Assembly (NCBI GenBank): GCA_002067855.1
Contig: MVQS01000250.1
Span: 1-10,502, forward strand
Direction of reading: 5' to 3'
Source of the DNA: Syntrophaceae bacterium PtaB.Bin038
GTDB taxonomy: Bacteria > Desulfobacterota > Syntrophia > Syntrophales > UBA2192
Length of the DNA: 10,502 bases
A program made the position numbers and the translations under genes. Numbering within the stretch: the first letter of the stretch is position 1; the number at the start of each line of letters is the position of its first letter. The notes under the pieces were generated by a model that did no database searches, had not been told where the DNA came from, and saw nothing but the letters and a program-made list of their open reading frames with translations. This document shows positions 1 through 6,182 of this stretch, in pieces.

Positions 1-369
1 CACGACCTCGACCGGGTCATGGATCTCCTCCACGACGAGGTGGTGTTCGAGAACTGGACCGGCGGGCGCGTGGAGGGAAAGGAAGCCCTCCGGAAGGCCT
101 GGGCGCCATGGTTTGCGAATCACGGCGGATTCCGCTTCACCACGGAGGACCTCTTCGTCGACGAGAAGGCCGGCAAGGTCCTCTTCCGGTGGACGCTCGA
201 CTGGCCGTCCGGCGAGAAGGGCCGCGAGGGAGAGCCCGAGCGGCGCCGCGGCGTCGACGTGATGCACTTCCGGGACGGCAGGATCGCCGAGAAGTACACC
301 TACTCCAAGACCACCCTCGAGATCGGCGGCAGGCGCGTGAAGCTCTCCGCCGGGCCGCCCCGGGACTGA
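1..369 (+). CDS. SnoaL/NTF2-like domain protein, 5' end missing
   Basis: The reading frame is open from the first base of the window, so the gene starts upstream; 122 residues are visible before TGA. A Met is available at base 19, but in-frame residues before it (HDLDRV) fit the first helix of the fold, so it is probably not the start. The pattern of an N-terminal helix, then VVFENWTGG, a helix (EGKEALRKAWAPWF), FRFTTEDLFVDE, VLFRWTLDW and VDVMHFRDGRIAEKYTY matches the SnoaL-like/NTF2 cone fold, in which the last strands typically read 'D.f.f.dGkI.e..'. Such proteins are small cytoplasmic alpha+beta barrels, acting as isomerases, cyclases or ligand binders; the sequence does not say which. 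It converges on the MFS gene with only 33 bp between stop codons and no clear terminator. Family call fairly sure, function unknown. Confidence 0.75.
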   Translation, partial: HDLDRVMDLLHDEVVFENWTGGRVEGKEALRKAWAPWFANHGGFRFTTEDLFVDEKAGKVLFRWTLDWPSGEKGREGEPERRRGVDVMHFRDGRIAEKYTYSKTTLEIGGRRVKLSAGPPRD

Positions 370-402
370 CCCCCCGCACACCCGGATGAACCCCTGCACG
401 GA

Positions 403-1635
403 TCAGCGCCGCCGGTTGCGCAGGTCTCGCCCTCGTGTTGCGGCGAACAGCAGGGCGATGTTCGCGACGATGAGAGCCAGCAGGGCGCTCGAGAAGAGGT
501 ACACGGTCCCCAGCGACCAGCGGGCCGAGACCCAGCCGACGAGGTAAACGGCCAGAGCGCCCACGCCGAAGATGAGGATCGCCGCCAGGCCGTACCCCGT
601 GCTTCGCCGGCGGGGCGGGGTCAGGGAGGCGATGAGGCTGTTTTCGACGGGCTGGATCCCCAGGGCGAAGAAGACGTAGGCCGCCGCCGCGGCCACCAGG
701 GCCTGTTCCGTCAGGAACGCCATCAGGAGCGCCAGGGGGAGGATGGCGGCATAGAAGGCGAGGTAGAGGCGTTTGAGCTCGTGGCGGTCGGCGATCCGGC
801 CCCCCCAGAGCTGGCCGAAGATCCCCGCAACGTAGATCAGCGACGTGAGCGAGGCGGCGGCCATCGTTGTGGTGGCGGCCGCGACGGGGAGGTTCAACAG
901 ATCGTGCAGGGCCGAGGCGAGGAAGCCCGCCTTGAACTCGAGAAAGGCGGGCAGGGCGACGATGTTGATCCGGTAGACGAGCCCCCCCAGGGTGACGATC
1001 CAGAAGAAGAGGACGACCGTGCCGAGCGCGAAGCCGTTGCCGCCGCCCCCACCGGGGCCGCCCGCGGTGCCGTCGTGCCCGACGGGGGCCTCGTCGATGT
1101 GCACGAAGAGCAGCGCCGCGCCCCACAGGAAGCTGACGGCGCCCATCACGGCGTAGGCCATCGTCCAGCCCGCCAGCCAGTTCATGAGACCCGCGAGAAA
1201 GGGGCCCGCGATGAGGCCCGCGGTCCCGGCCACGCTGAAGATCCCCAGGGCGGCCCCCCGGTTCTTCGCCCCGTGTGAGATGAGGCCCATGCCGGCCGGG
1301 TGGCAGATGCAGGAGAAGGCCCCGATCAGCGCAAGCGAGCCCACGATCCCCGAGGGGGTTGTCGAGAAGGCCGTGAGGAGGGAGCCGGCGGCGCAGCCGA
1401 AAAAGCCGATCACGAGGGCCAGCCGGTTGCTCGTGCGATCGGCGAAAACACCCCAGGGAAGGGCTCCGAGGCCGAACAGGAGGTACATCGGGAAGCCCAG
1501 GGCGAGGACGTCCCTGAGCTCCATCCCCAGCGAGAGCGTCAGCGGGATGGCAAGCGCGGGGAAGGCGATCTCGTGAAAGTGGAAGAGGAAGTGAGACGCC
1601 ACGGGGAAGAGGAGGATCTTTTTCTCGTTGTCCAT
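403..1635 (-). CDS. MFS transporter (12-helix major facilitator superfamily permease)
   Basis: This 410-residue inner-membrane protein has the length and two-halves layout of a major facilitator. MFS motif A is seen after helix 2 (G62-VFAD-R67-TSN-R71) and again in the C-terminal half after helix 8 (G279-RIAD-R284-HELKR). The halves are joined by a glycine-rich central loop at about residues 189-201. Helix 4 begins with CHPAG (111-115), which resembles the HPAG signature in fosmidomycin-resistance-like (Fsr) MFS exporters, so a drug or small-molecule exporter is possible; the substrate cannot be read from sequence. The ATG at 1635 is preceded by GAGG about 13 bases upstream, which is a loose ribosome site. 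The gene is divergent from the CDF pump gene, with a 129-bp shared spacer containing a promoter-like pair and an inverted repeat. No frameshift or missing helix seen. Confidence 0.88.
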   Translation of the reverse strand: MDNEKKILLFPVASHFLFHFHEIAFPALAIPLTLSLGMELRDVLALGFPMYLLFGLGALPWGVFADRTSNRLALVIGFFGCAAGSLLTAFSTTPSGIVGSLALIGAFSCICHPAGMGLISHGAKNRGAALGIFSVAGTAGLIAGPFLAGLMNWLAGWTMAYAVMGAVSFLWGAALLFVHIDEAPVGHDGTAGGPGGGGGNGFALGTVVLFFWIVTLGGLVYRINIVALPAFLEFKAGFLASALHDLLNLPVAAATTTMAAASLTSLIYVAGIFGQLWGGRIADRHELKRLYLAFYAAILPLALLMAFLTEQALVAAAAAYVFFALGIQPVENSLIASLTPPRRRSTGYGLAAILIFGVGALAVYLVGWVSARWSLGTVYLFSSALLALIVANIALLFAATRGRDLRNRRR

Positions 1636-1654
1636 GGTTTCGCCGCCTCATGGG

Positions 1655-1683
1655 ACCATACGGGAGAGGCCCCGAAAAAGCAA
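1655..1683 (-). promoter_or_regulatory. Candidate sigma70 promoter for the MFS gene
   Basis: Reading the minus strand, TTGCTT (1683-1678) and TATGGT (1660-1655) are separated by 17 bases, with the start codon 19 bases beyond the -10. The leader would be very short, about 10-15 nt. Each hexamer matches the consensus at four or more positions. Inferred from pattern only. Confidence 0.4.
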
Positions 1684-1691
1684 GGCGCACG

Positions 1692-1706
1692 AGCGTTGAA
1701 AACGCT
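1692..1706. promoter_or_regulatory. Perfect inverted repeat, candidate operator between divergent MFS and CDF genes
   Basis: AGCGTT-GAA-AACGCT is a perfect 6+3+6 dyad. It lies upstream of the MFS -35 candidate and just at the -35 candidate for the CDF gene, a normal place for a repressor or activator that controls both directions. No regulator gene is in the window, so the binding protein is unknown, and a 6-bp arm can arise by chance. Confidence 0.35.
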
Positions 1707-1734
1707 TCCCACCGGGGAGTCGGTCGTGTATGAT
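1706..1734 (+). promoter_or_regulatory. Weak candidate promoter for the CDF gene
   Basis: TTCCCA (1706-1711) and TATGAT (1729-1734) are separated by 17 bases and sit 30 bases upstream of the chosen start codon. The -10 is good (5 of 6) and the -35 is poor (4 of 6). The -35 overlaps the last base of the 15-bp inverted repeat. Confidence 0.3.
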
Positions 1735-1764
1735 CGGGTCCTCCGGGCAAGGGACGGCATCCCC

Positions 1765-2754
1765 ATGGACAGGGAACAACGGAAAAAACGGGTTGCCCTT
1801 CTGTCGGTCTTCTCGAATGCGACGCTTGTCGCCTTGAAGCTCACCGTGGGGCTTGCGATCGGAGCCGTCTCCGTCCTTTCCGAGGCCATCCATTCCGCCG
1901 TCGATCTCGTCGCCTCGGGCATCGCCTGGTATTCCGTCCGCACCTCCGGCATCCCCGCCGACCGGGAGCACCCCTACGGGCACGGCAAGATCGAGAACGT
2001 CTCGGGTACCGTCGAGGCCCTCCTGATCTTCCTGGCCGCCGGGTGGATCGTCTACGAAGCCGTGGGGAAAATCATCCGCCCCGAACCCCTCGAGATGGCC
2101 TCTTGGGGAGCGGCCGTCATGCTCCTGTCGGCCGCGGTCAACACCGCCGTCTCGCGAAAGCTGTTCCAGGTGGGCAGGGAGACGGATTCGGTGGCCCTCA
2201 TCGCAGACGGGTGGCACCTGCGGACCGACGTGTACACCTCGACGGGGGTCATGGCGGGACTGGGCGCCATCTGGGCCGCGTCGCACGTCGCCCCCGGCGT
2301 GGACCTCAACTGGGTGGACCCCGTCGCCGCCCTCGGCGTGGCCGCCCTGATCGTCAAGGCGGCATGGGACCTGACGAGGCGGTCGGCCCGGGACCTTCTC
2401 GACGCGCGGCTGCCGGGCGACGAGGTCGCCCGGGTAGAAGCCCTGATCCGGAATCACCGACCCGTCGTGAAGGGTTTCCACCAGCTGCGGACCCGCAAGT
2501 CCGGGCATTTTCGCTTCGTCGAATTCCACGTCAAGGTGGACCCCGCGATGACCGTCGAGGCATCCCACCGCATCACGCAGGAGCTTGCCGGGGAGATCCG
2601 CGGGCACTTCCCCGGTGCGAGCGTCACGATCCACATCGAGCCCTGCGACGGCTCCTGCAGCGATCGGTGCATCGAGGGCTGCCTGCTGGACGAGGCGCAG
2701 CGGGGCTCCGCATCGGCCCGCAGGGAGGCGGGCGGGGCTCCGCCGGCCGGCTGA
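1765..2754 (+). CDS. Cation diffusion facilitator (CDF) metal efflux transporter with cysteine-rich C-terminus
   Basis: Inner-membrane metal/proton antiporter of the CDF family that exports divalent cations such as Zn2+, Fe2+ or Mn2+ from the cytoplasm; 329 residues, normal for the family. Helix 2 carries HxxxD (H43, D47) and helix 5 carries HxxxD (H151, D155), together the four ligands of the transport site, in the zinc-type arrangement. The family signature HPYGHGKIE is at 69-77. The cytoplasmic ferredoxin-like metal-sensing domain starts near 215 and contains H231, H255, H268 and H290. After it comes an unusual tail with C294, C298, C302 and C306 at exact four-residue steps. The frame stays open far upstream, but the ATG at 1765 is chosen because AAGGGA (1749-1754) lies 10 bases before it and the protein starts with the usual short basic N-terminus before helix 1. 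Confidence 0.93.
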   Translation: MDREQRKKRVALLSVFSNATLVALKLTVGLAIGAVSVLSEAIHSAVDLVASGIAWYSVRTSGIPADREHPYGHGKIENVSGTVEALLIFLAAGWIVYEAVGKIIRPEPLEMASWGAAVMLLSAAVNTAVSRKLFQVGRETDSVALIADGWHLRTDVYTSTGVMAGLGAIWAASHVAPGVDLNWVDPVAALGVAALIVKAAWDLTRRSARDLLDARLPGDEVARVEALIRNHRPVVKGFHQLRTRKSGHFRFVEFHVKVDPAMTVEASHRITQELAGEIRGHFPGASVTIHIEPCDGSCSDRCIEGCLLDEAQRGSASARREAGGAPPAG

Positions 2755-2795
2755 CGGGGCGCCGCGGTCCGTGGTTCCCTTCCCGGCGGAATTCT

Positions 2796-2805
2796 GATAC
2801 CCTGT
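2796..2805 (+). promoter_or_regulatory. GATACCCTGT motif upstream of the lipoprotein gene
   Basis: This 10-mer occurs 33 bases upstream of the lipoprotein start and recurs identically at 4904-4913, upstream of the second protease gene. Within it, TACCCT lies 17 bases after TTCCCT (2775-2780), which could serve as a weak promoter. The spacing to the same TTCCCT upstream hexamer differs at the second site, so the promoter reading is uncertain. Confidence 0.25.
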
Positions 2806-2838
2806 CGGCGTGCGAAGGACGACCCGGAGGGGGTAGAG

Positions 2839-3294
2839 ATGAGACGAAACGCTGTTGCAGCCTTGCTGACGATCCTCACGGTTCTGGTTTCCGGCTGTGC
2901 CTCCCTGTTCTGGATGGGGGAGAAGCCGCGCGTCGACATCGTGAACATCACCCCGAAGGAAATGCGGCTCCTGGAACAGACGTTCCTCATGGAGCTGCGG
3001 ATCCAGAACCCCACGGACAAGGACCTGGAGGTCAACGGCCTGTCCTTCGAACTCGAGATCAACGGGCAGCCCTTCGCCCGGGGTGTATCCAACCAGAGTG
3101 CAAAGGTCGAACGCCTGAGCACGAAGGTCGTCCAGGTCGAGGCCTACACGGGGCTCACCAGCCTCCTGCGGCAGCTGTCGGAGGCAAGGAAGGGCAGCTA
3201 CACCTCGGGGTTCACCTACCGGCTCAGGGGGTCCGTGCACACGGGAGCCCCGTCCTTCCGCATCCCCTTCGACGAAACGGGCGAATTCAAGTGA
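2839..3294 (+). CDS. LEA14-type (WHy domain) lipoprotein
   Basis: This 151-residue precursor has a clear lipoprotein signal: basic MRRN, a hydrophobic stretch, then lipobox LVSGC with C20 as the lipidated residue. The residue after it is Ala rather than Asp, which favours outer-membrane sorting under the E. coli rule. The mature part reads as a single immunoglobulin-like LEA type 2/WHy domain (about 30-150): PRVDIVNITPKE, then LMELRIQNPTDKDLEVNGLSFELEINGQPFARGVS, a very typical LEA14 pattern of 'l.v.NPn...l.v.g..y.l..nG...a.G'. Bacterial members are envelope proteins with no fixed biochemical role, often linked to desiccation or stress. The ATG is preceded by GGAGGGGG (2826-2833). It lies 84 bp after the CDF gene and may be co-transcribed with it or have its own weak promoter. 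Confidence 0.88.
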   Translation: MRRNAVAALLTILTVLVSGCASLFWMGEKPRVDIVNITPKEMRLLEQTFLMELRIQNPTDKDLEVNGLSFELEINGQPFARGVSNQSAKVERLSTKVVQVEAYTGLTSLLRQLSEARKGSYTSGFTYRLRGSVHTGAPSFRIPFDETGEFK

Positions 3295-3556
3295 TGCCGT
3301 TCCAGGCTGCCGGTTCCCGCGGGCCGTCCCGCCGACCGGCCGCCTGAGCCGTCCGCCTCGCCTTGCTGCCGTCATCGGGTTCCCCTTGCCCGTCCGCCGC
3401 CTCTCCGCCCCGAGGGGGTCGTTCTCCCGGGGCGTCCCGACGGCGAGCCCTCAACTAAAACGAAAATCGACCGACAAGTAACAGTGGATTCTCTTCCGGG
3501 GCGGACGGGTATGCCGATGCAACCCCCTGCCTGCGGCGGACAACGGAGCGCAGAAG
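3295..3556. other. Intergenic region without a gene
   Basis: These 262 bp between the lipoprotein and the first protease hold no credible coding frame. The left two thirds are GC-rich, with one strong hairpin (3407-3433). The right end, from about 3453, turns A-rich and probably contains the promoter of the protease gene, but I cannot identify a convincing -35/-10 pair. GGAG (3545-3548) is the ribosome site of the next gene. Confidence 0.6.
3407..3433 (+). terminator. GC-rich hairpin, possible terminator after the lipoprotein gene
   Basis: GCCCCG (3407-3412) pairs with CGGGGC (3428-3433). The stem extends inward by about four more pairs (GGGG with CTCC, one G-U pair) past a bulged A, leaving a short loop. 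No T-run follows, so it is not a classical intrinsic terminator. It lies 113 bp after the lipoprotein stop. Confidence 0.3.
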
Positions 3557-4837
3557 ATGCTGAACGTCCTCATCGGCCTCATCCTGGTCCTGCTGTTCTT
3601 TGTCGTCCTCTTCTTCCAGCGGCTCCGGGAGGCCCTGCACACCGGCGGCATGGCCGTCCTGCTGGCGATCCTACTCGGGTTGTCCGGCACGGCCGCCTGG
3701 CTGGGGTTTACGGACAGCGGCAGGCCCGCGAAGCGGACCGCCCCGCTCCCGGCAGGCAAGGGGGCCCCGCCGGCGCCCGAGGCCCCTGTGCAGACGATCG
3801 TCGTCCCCGGCGATTCGGGCCCCTGGGCGCCCGCAAGGGAGGCCCCGGCGGGCGAGGGGACACTGAGCGTGCAGGAGATTTACGAACGGGTCAGCCCGTC
3901 CGTCGTGGTGGTCTACAACCTGAACGAGGCCGGGCAGGTGCGGGGGCACGGGACGGGGTTTTTCATCGATCCCTGGGGGATGGTCGCCACGAACTACCAT
4001 GTCGTGGAGGGGGCGTCGTCCCTGAGGATCAAAACGAAAAGCGGCGCGACGATGGACATCCGGGGCATTGCCGCCTCGGATGCGGAGAACGACGTCGTGA
4101 TCCTCTCCGCGATCCTGCCCGTCGACAGCATTCAAACCCTGCGGATGACGACGTCCCTGCCGAAGGTGGGCGACAAGATCGTCGTGATCGGCACCCCCTA
4201 TCACCCCCAGCTCGCGCAGACCATCACCGACGGGCTCGTCTCCGCGATTCGGCCGGTGCCGGGCGGCAGGCGGCTCATCCAGATCTCGGCCCCGATCTCC
4301 CCGGGCTCGAGCGGGAGCCCCGTGGTGAACTTGAAGGGGGACGTCGTCGGCATCGCGACGCGGGTCCACCGCCAGGCCTCCCACATCGGGATCGCCGTGC
4401 CGGGGGAGATCCTCTCGGGCCTTACCCTCTCCAGCCCGTTTCCCGTGGCGAAGCTGCCCGTGGTCTACGCCGGGCAGGCCCTGCCGGTCGAGCCGGCGCC
4501 GCAGCCCGGGGACGCGCAGCGCAGGCTGGAACAGGAGAGGCAGCGGGCCCTGGAGCAACAGGCCCGCATCCAGGAGGAACACCGGAAGTGGCGCGCGCAG
4601 CAGATCGGTGAGGCGACCGACCTGCTCGACAAGGCGAGGCACAACCTGAGTTTCGACCGCTACGACCTGGCCTTCAGCCAGTTCGAAAAGGCCCTCCAGA
4701 TCTTCAGGGGCATCGGGGAGACGCAGGGCGTGATCGTCTGCCTCGAGCAGATGGGCGGGATCCTGCACAAGAAGGGCCGCGGCGATCTCGCCCAGGAATA
4801 TTTGCGTCAGGCCGCAGCGCTCCGGGGGCGGCTCTAA
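3557..4837 (+). CDS. Membrane-anchored trypsin-like serine protease with coiled-coil/helical-repeat tail, no PDZ
   Basis: A 426-residue protein, probably a periplasmic endopeptidase anchored in the inner membrane. Order: membrane helix 1 (2-20), a short basic link QRLREALH, membrane helix 2 (33-50), a Pro/Ala-rich linker to about 100, then a trypsin-like (S1C/DegP-type) domain from about 103 to 290. The triad is intact: H148 in TNYHVV, D179 in SDAENDVVIL, S252 in GSSGSP. After it there is no PDZ domain; instead residues 320-350 form a charged coiled coil rich in Glu, Gln and Arg, and 350-426 form paired helices resembling tetratricopeptide repeats (YDLAFSQFEKALQIF, then GDLAQEYLRQAAALR). The basic loop between helices 1 and 2 favours a cytoplasmic loop and hence a periplasmic protease. 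The ATG at 3557 has GGAG 8 bases upstream. A paralogous gene follows 132 bp later. The substrate is unknown. Confidence 0.88.
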   Translation: MLNVLIGLILVLLFFVVLFFQRLREALHTGGMAVLLAILLGLSGTAAWLGFTDSGRPAKRTAPLPAGKGAPPAPEAPVQTIVVPGDSGPWAPAREAPAGEGTLSVQEIYERVSPSVVVVYNLNEAGQVRGHGTGFFIDPWGMVATNYHVVEGASSLRIKTKSGATMDIRGIAASDAENDVVILSAILPVDSIQTLRMTTSLPKVGDKIVVIGTPYHPQLAQTITDGLVSAIRPVPGGRRLIQISAPISPGSSGSPVVNLKGDVVGIATRVHRQASHIGIAVPGEILSGLTLSSPFPVAKLPVVYAGQALPVEPAPQPGDAQRRLEQERQRALEQQARIQEEHRKWRAQQIGEATDLLDKARHNLSFDRYDLAFSQFEKALQIFRGIGETQGVIVCLEQMGGILHKKGRGDLAQEYLRQAAALRGRL

Positions 4838-4903
4838 GGGGCGGCGCCGGTGTCGTGACCCGCCAACCCCTGATTTTTCCCTCAATTTCCGCCGAGAAGA
4901 GCC

Positions 4904-4913
4904 GATACCCTGT
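4904..4913 (+). promoter_or_regulatory. Second copy of the GATACCCTGT motif, upstream of the second protease gene
   Basis: Identical to the 10-mer at 2796-2805 and on the same strand, 56 bases before the start codon of the next gene. The 132-bp spacer it sits in is otherwise A/T-richer than its surroundings (4871-4890), consistent with a promoter region. Confidence 0.25.
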
Positions 4914-4969
4914 ATGCGGGGCCGCCCTTCGATGACCCCGCGGATCATGCTTCTGGACGGGGGACCCGG

Positions 4970-6067
4970 ATGATCGTCGTCGCATCGTTCTTTCTCGTTG
5001 CACTCCTGCTCGCCGTGCTGTTTTACCGGAGGCTCCGGGAGTCCTTCAGCCGGCGGTCCCTGTTCTTCCTCGGCGCCGTCCTGGCCTTCGTCTCCTTCGC
5101 CTTCGCCTACAGCGATTATCTCCTCCTGCGCCAGGCCATCGAGGTGTCGCAGAAGCCCTCCATTGTGATCCGGGGACCGTTCTACATCACGATCCTGCTC
5201 ACCGTTCTGTTCTACCGCAGGCTCCGGAAGCTGCTGCGCCGCCGCGTCGTCCTGTCGATCGTCATCGTGCTGGGCGTCATCACGAGCGGCGTCGCCGGCT
5301 ACCATTTCACGGCGCTGCGCGAATACCTCAGCGGAAGCCGCGAGTACCAGTTCGCCAAGCGCGTGAAGAACGCCGCCCAGAGGGCCGTCGTGAAGGTGAC
5401 AAGGCCCCCGGAACCCTCGGTTTACGCGTTGTCCAATCAGGACATCCACCGGAGAGCGGCTCCCTCCATCGTGCTCGTGAGCTGCCCCGGAAAGGGCTAC
5501 GGAACGGGGTTCTTCTACGGCGGCAACGGGGTGGTGGCCACCAATCACCACGTGATGAGGGGGGTGGATCATGCCGAGATCGTCACGCAGAACGGCCGGC
5601 GCTACCCCGTTCACGGCATCGTGGCCGAGGACCCGGCCCACGACCTGATCCTGCTCGCGACGGGCATCCCCCCGTCCGAGGCGAGAGGCCTTCCCGTGAA
5701 CCCCGCCGCCGTCGATCCCGGCGACCGCGTCGTCGTCGTGAGCCGGCACAAGGTCTTCACCGATGCGCTCGCCGAAGGCACCGTGTCCCCCGTCCCCATC
5801 CCCCCGTGGATGGGGATCCGGCTCGCCTCCCCCCTGACCTACGGGGCAAGCGGCAGCCCCGTGTTCAACTCGCGGGGCGAGGTGATCGCCGTCATCTGGG
5901 CGGGCGACCGGAAGGACAACCTGACGGGGTTCGCCGTCCCGGCGGCGAGGCTCTCGGCGCTTGCCGCGCGTCAGCCCTACCCGCTCACGCAGATCAACGT
6001 CTCGGAGACCCTCGACACGAACATCCTCGCCACGTCCGCCGCGGGCAACGCCCCCCCGCAGCAGTGA
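4970..6067 (+). CDS. Membrane-anchored trypsin-like serine protease with duplicated N-terminal helical module
   Basis: A 365-residue protein paralogous to the preceding protease. The N-terminus has four predicted membrane helices (about 2-18, 31-48, 71-83, 92-110) arranged as two copies of one hairpin: VLFYRRLRE at 16-24 and VLFYRRLRK at 79-87, exactly 63 residues apart. After a basic linker, the trypsin-like domain runs from about 155 to 330 with H194 in TNHHVM, D225 in DPAHDLILL and S294 in YGASGSP, so the triad is intact. There is no PDZ domain and no coiled-coil tail; it ends in a short polar, probably disordered segment. By the positive-inside rule the arginine loops are cytoplasmic and the protease is periplasmic. 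The ATG at 4970 is chosen because the first helix begins there; its ribosome site is weak (GGGGGA about 5 bases upstream). Confidence 0.87.
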   Translation: MIVVASFFLVALLLAVLFYRRLRESFSRRSLFFLGAVLAFVSFAFAYSDYLLLRQAIEVSQKPSIVIRGPFYITILLTVLFYRRLRKLLRRRVVLSIVIVLGVITSGVAGYHFTALREYLSGSREYQFAKRVKNAAQRAVVKVTRPPEPSVYALSNQDIHRRAAPSIVLVSCPGKGYGTGFFYGGNGVVATNHHVMRGVDHAEIVTQNGRRYPVHGIVAEDPAHDLILLATGIPPSEARGLPVNPAAVDPGDRVVVVSRHKVFTDALAEGTVSPVPIPPWMGIRLASPLTYGASGSPVFNSRGEVIAVIWAGDRKDNLTGFAVPAARLSALAARQPYPLTQINVSETLDTNILATSAAGNAPPQQ

Positions 6068-6150
6068 GAGGGGGCGCCTTGCGCTCGACCCCGGCCCCGG
6101 TTGGAATCCATTGCAAGCCAGGGACACCGCGCGGGGACGGGGTTCTGGAT

Positions 6151-6169
6151 GGGAGAAACGCCCTCTCCC
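6151..6169. terminator. Small hairpin between convergent protease and EamA genes
   Basis: GGGAGA (6151-6156) pairs with TCTCCC (6164-6169) around a seven-base loop. It lies in the 115-bp gap between two converging genes, where a two-way terminator is expected, but no T-run flanks it on either strand. Confidence 0.22.
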
Positions 6170-6182
6170 CTCGCGGGAGTCG

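Noticed and set aside
137..3375. Other long open frames opposite or across the MFS, CDF and lipoprotein genes (for example 137-1750 and 1648-3375 on the minus strand, and the upstream extension of the CDF frame from 1300)
   Set aside because: They overlap well-supported genes, give Arg/Pro/Gly-rich translations and match no family; they are expected by-products of high GC.
6098..6121. GGTTGGAATCC followed by GCCA, similar to a tRNA T-arm and 3' end
   Set aside because: One mismatch from the usual GGTTCGAATCC, and no D-arm, anticodon arm or acceptor stem can be placed upstream because that sequence is the end of the protease gene.
3671..6182. A minus-strand frame open for 2.5 kb opposite both protease genes, continuing the EamA frame to a total of 1135 codons
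   Set aside because: Its codons lie exactly opposite the codons of both proteases, which share that register. A stop there needs a plus-strand TTA, CTA or TCA codon, which this high-GC genome nearly never uses; the frame ends precisely at a rare CTA Leu codon at 3671. The translation is Arg/Gly/Asp/His-rich with no fold signal.
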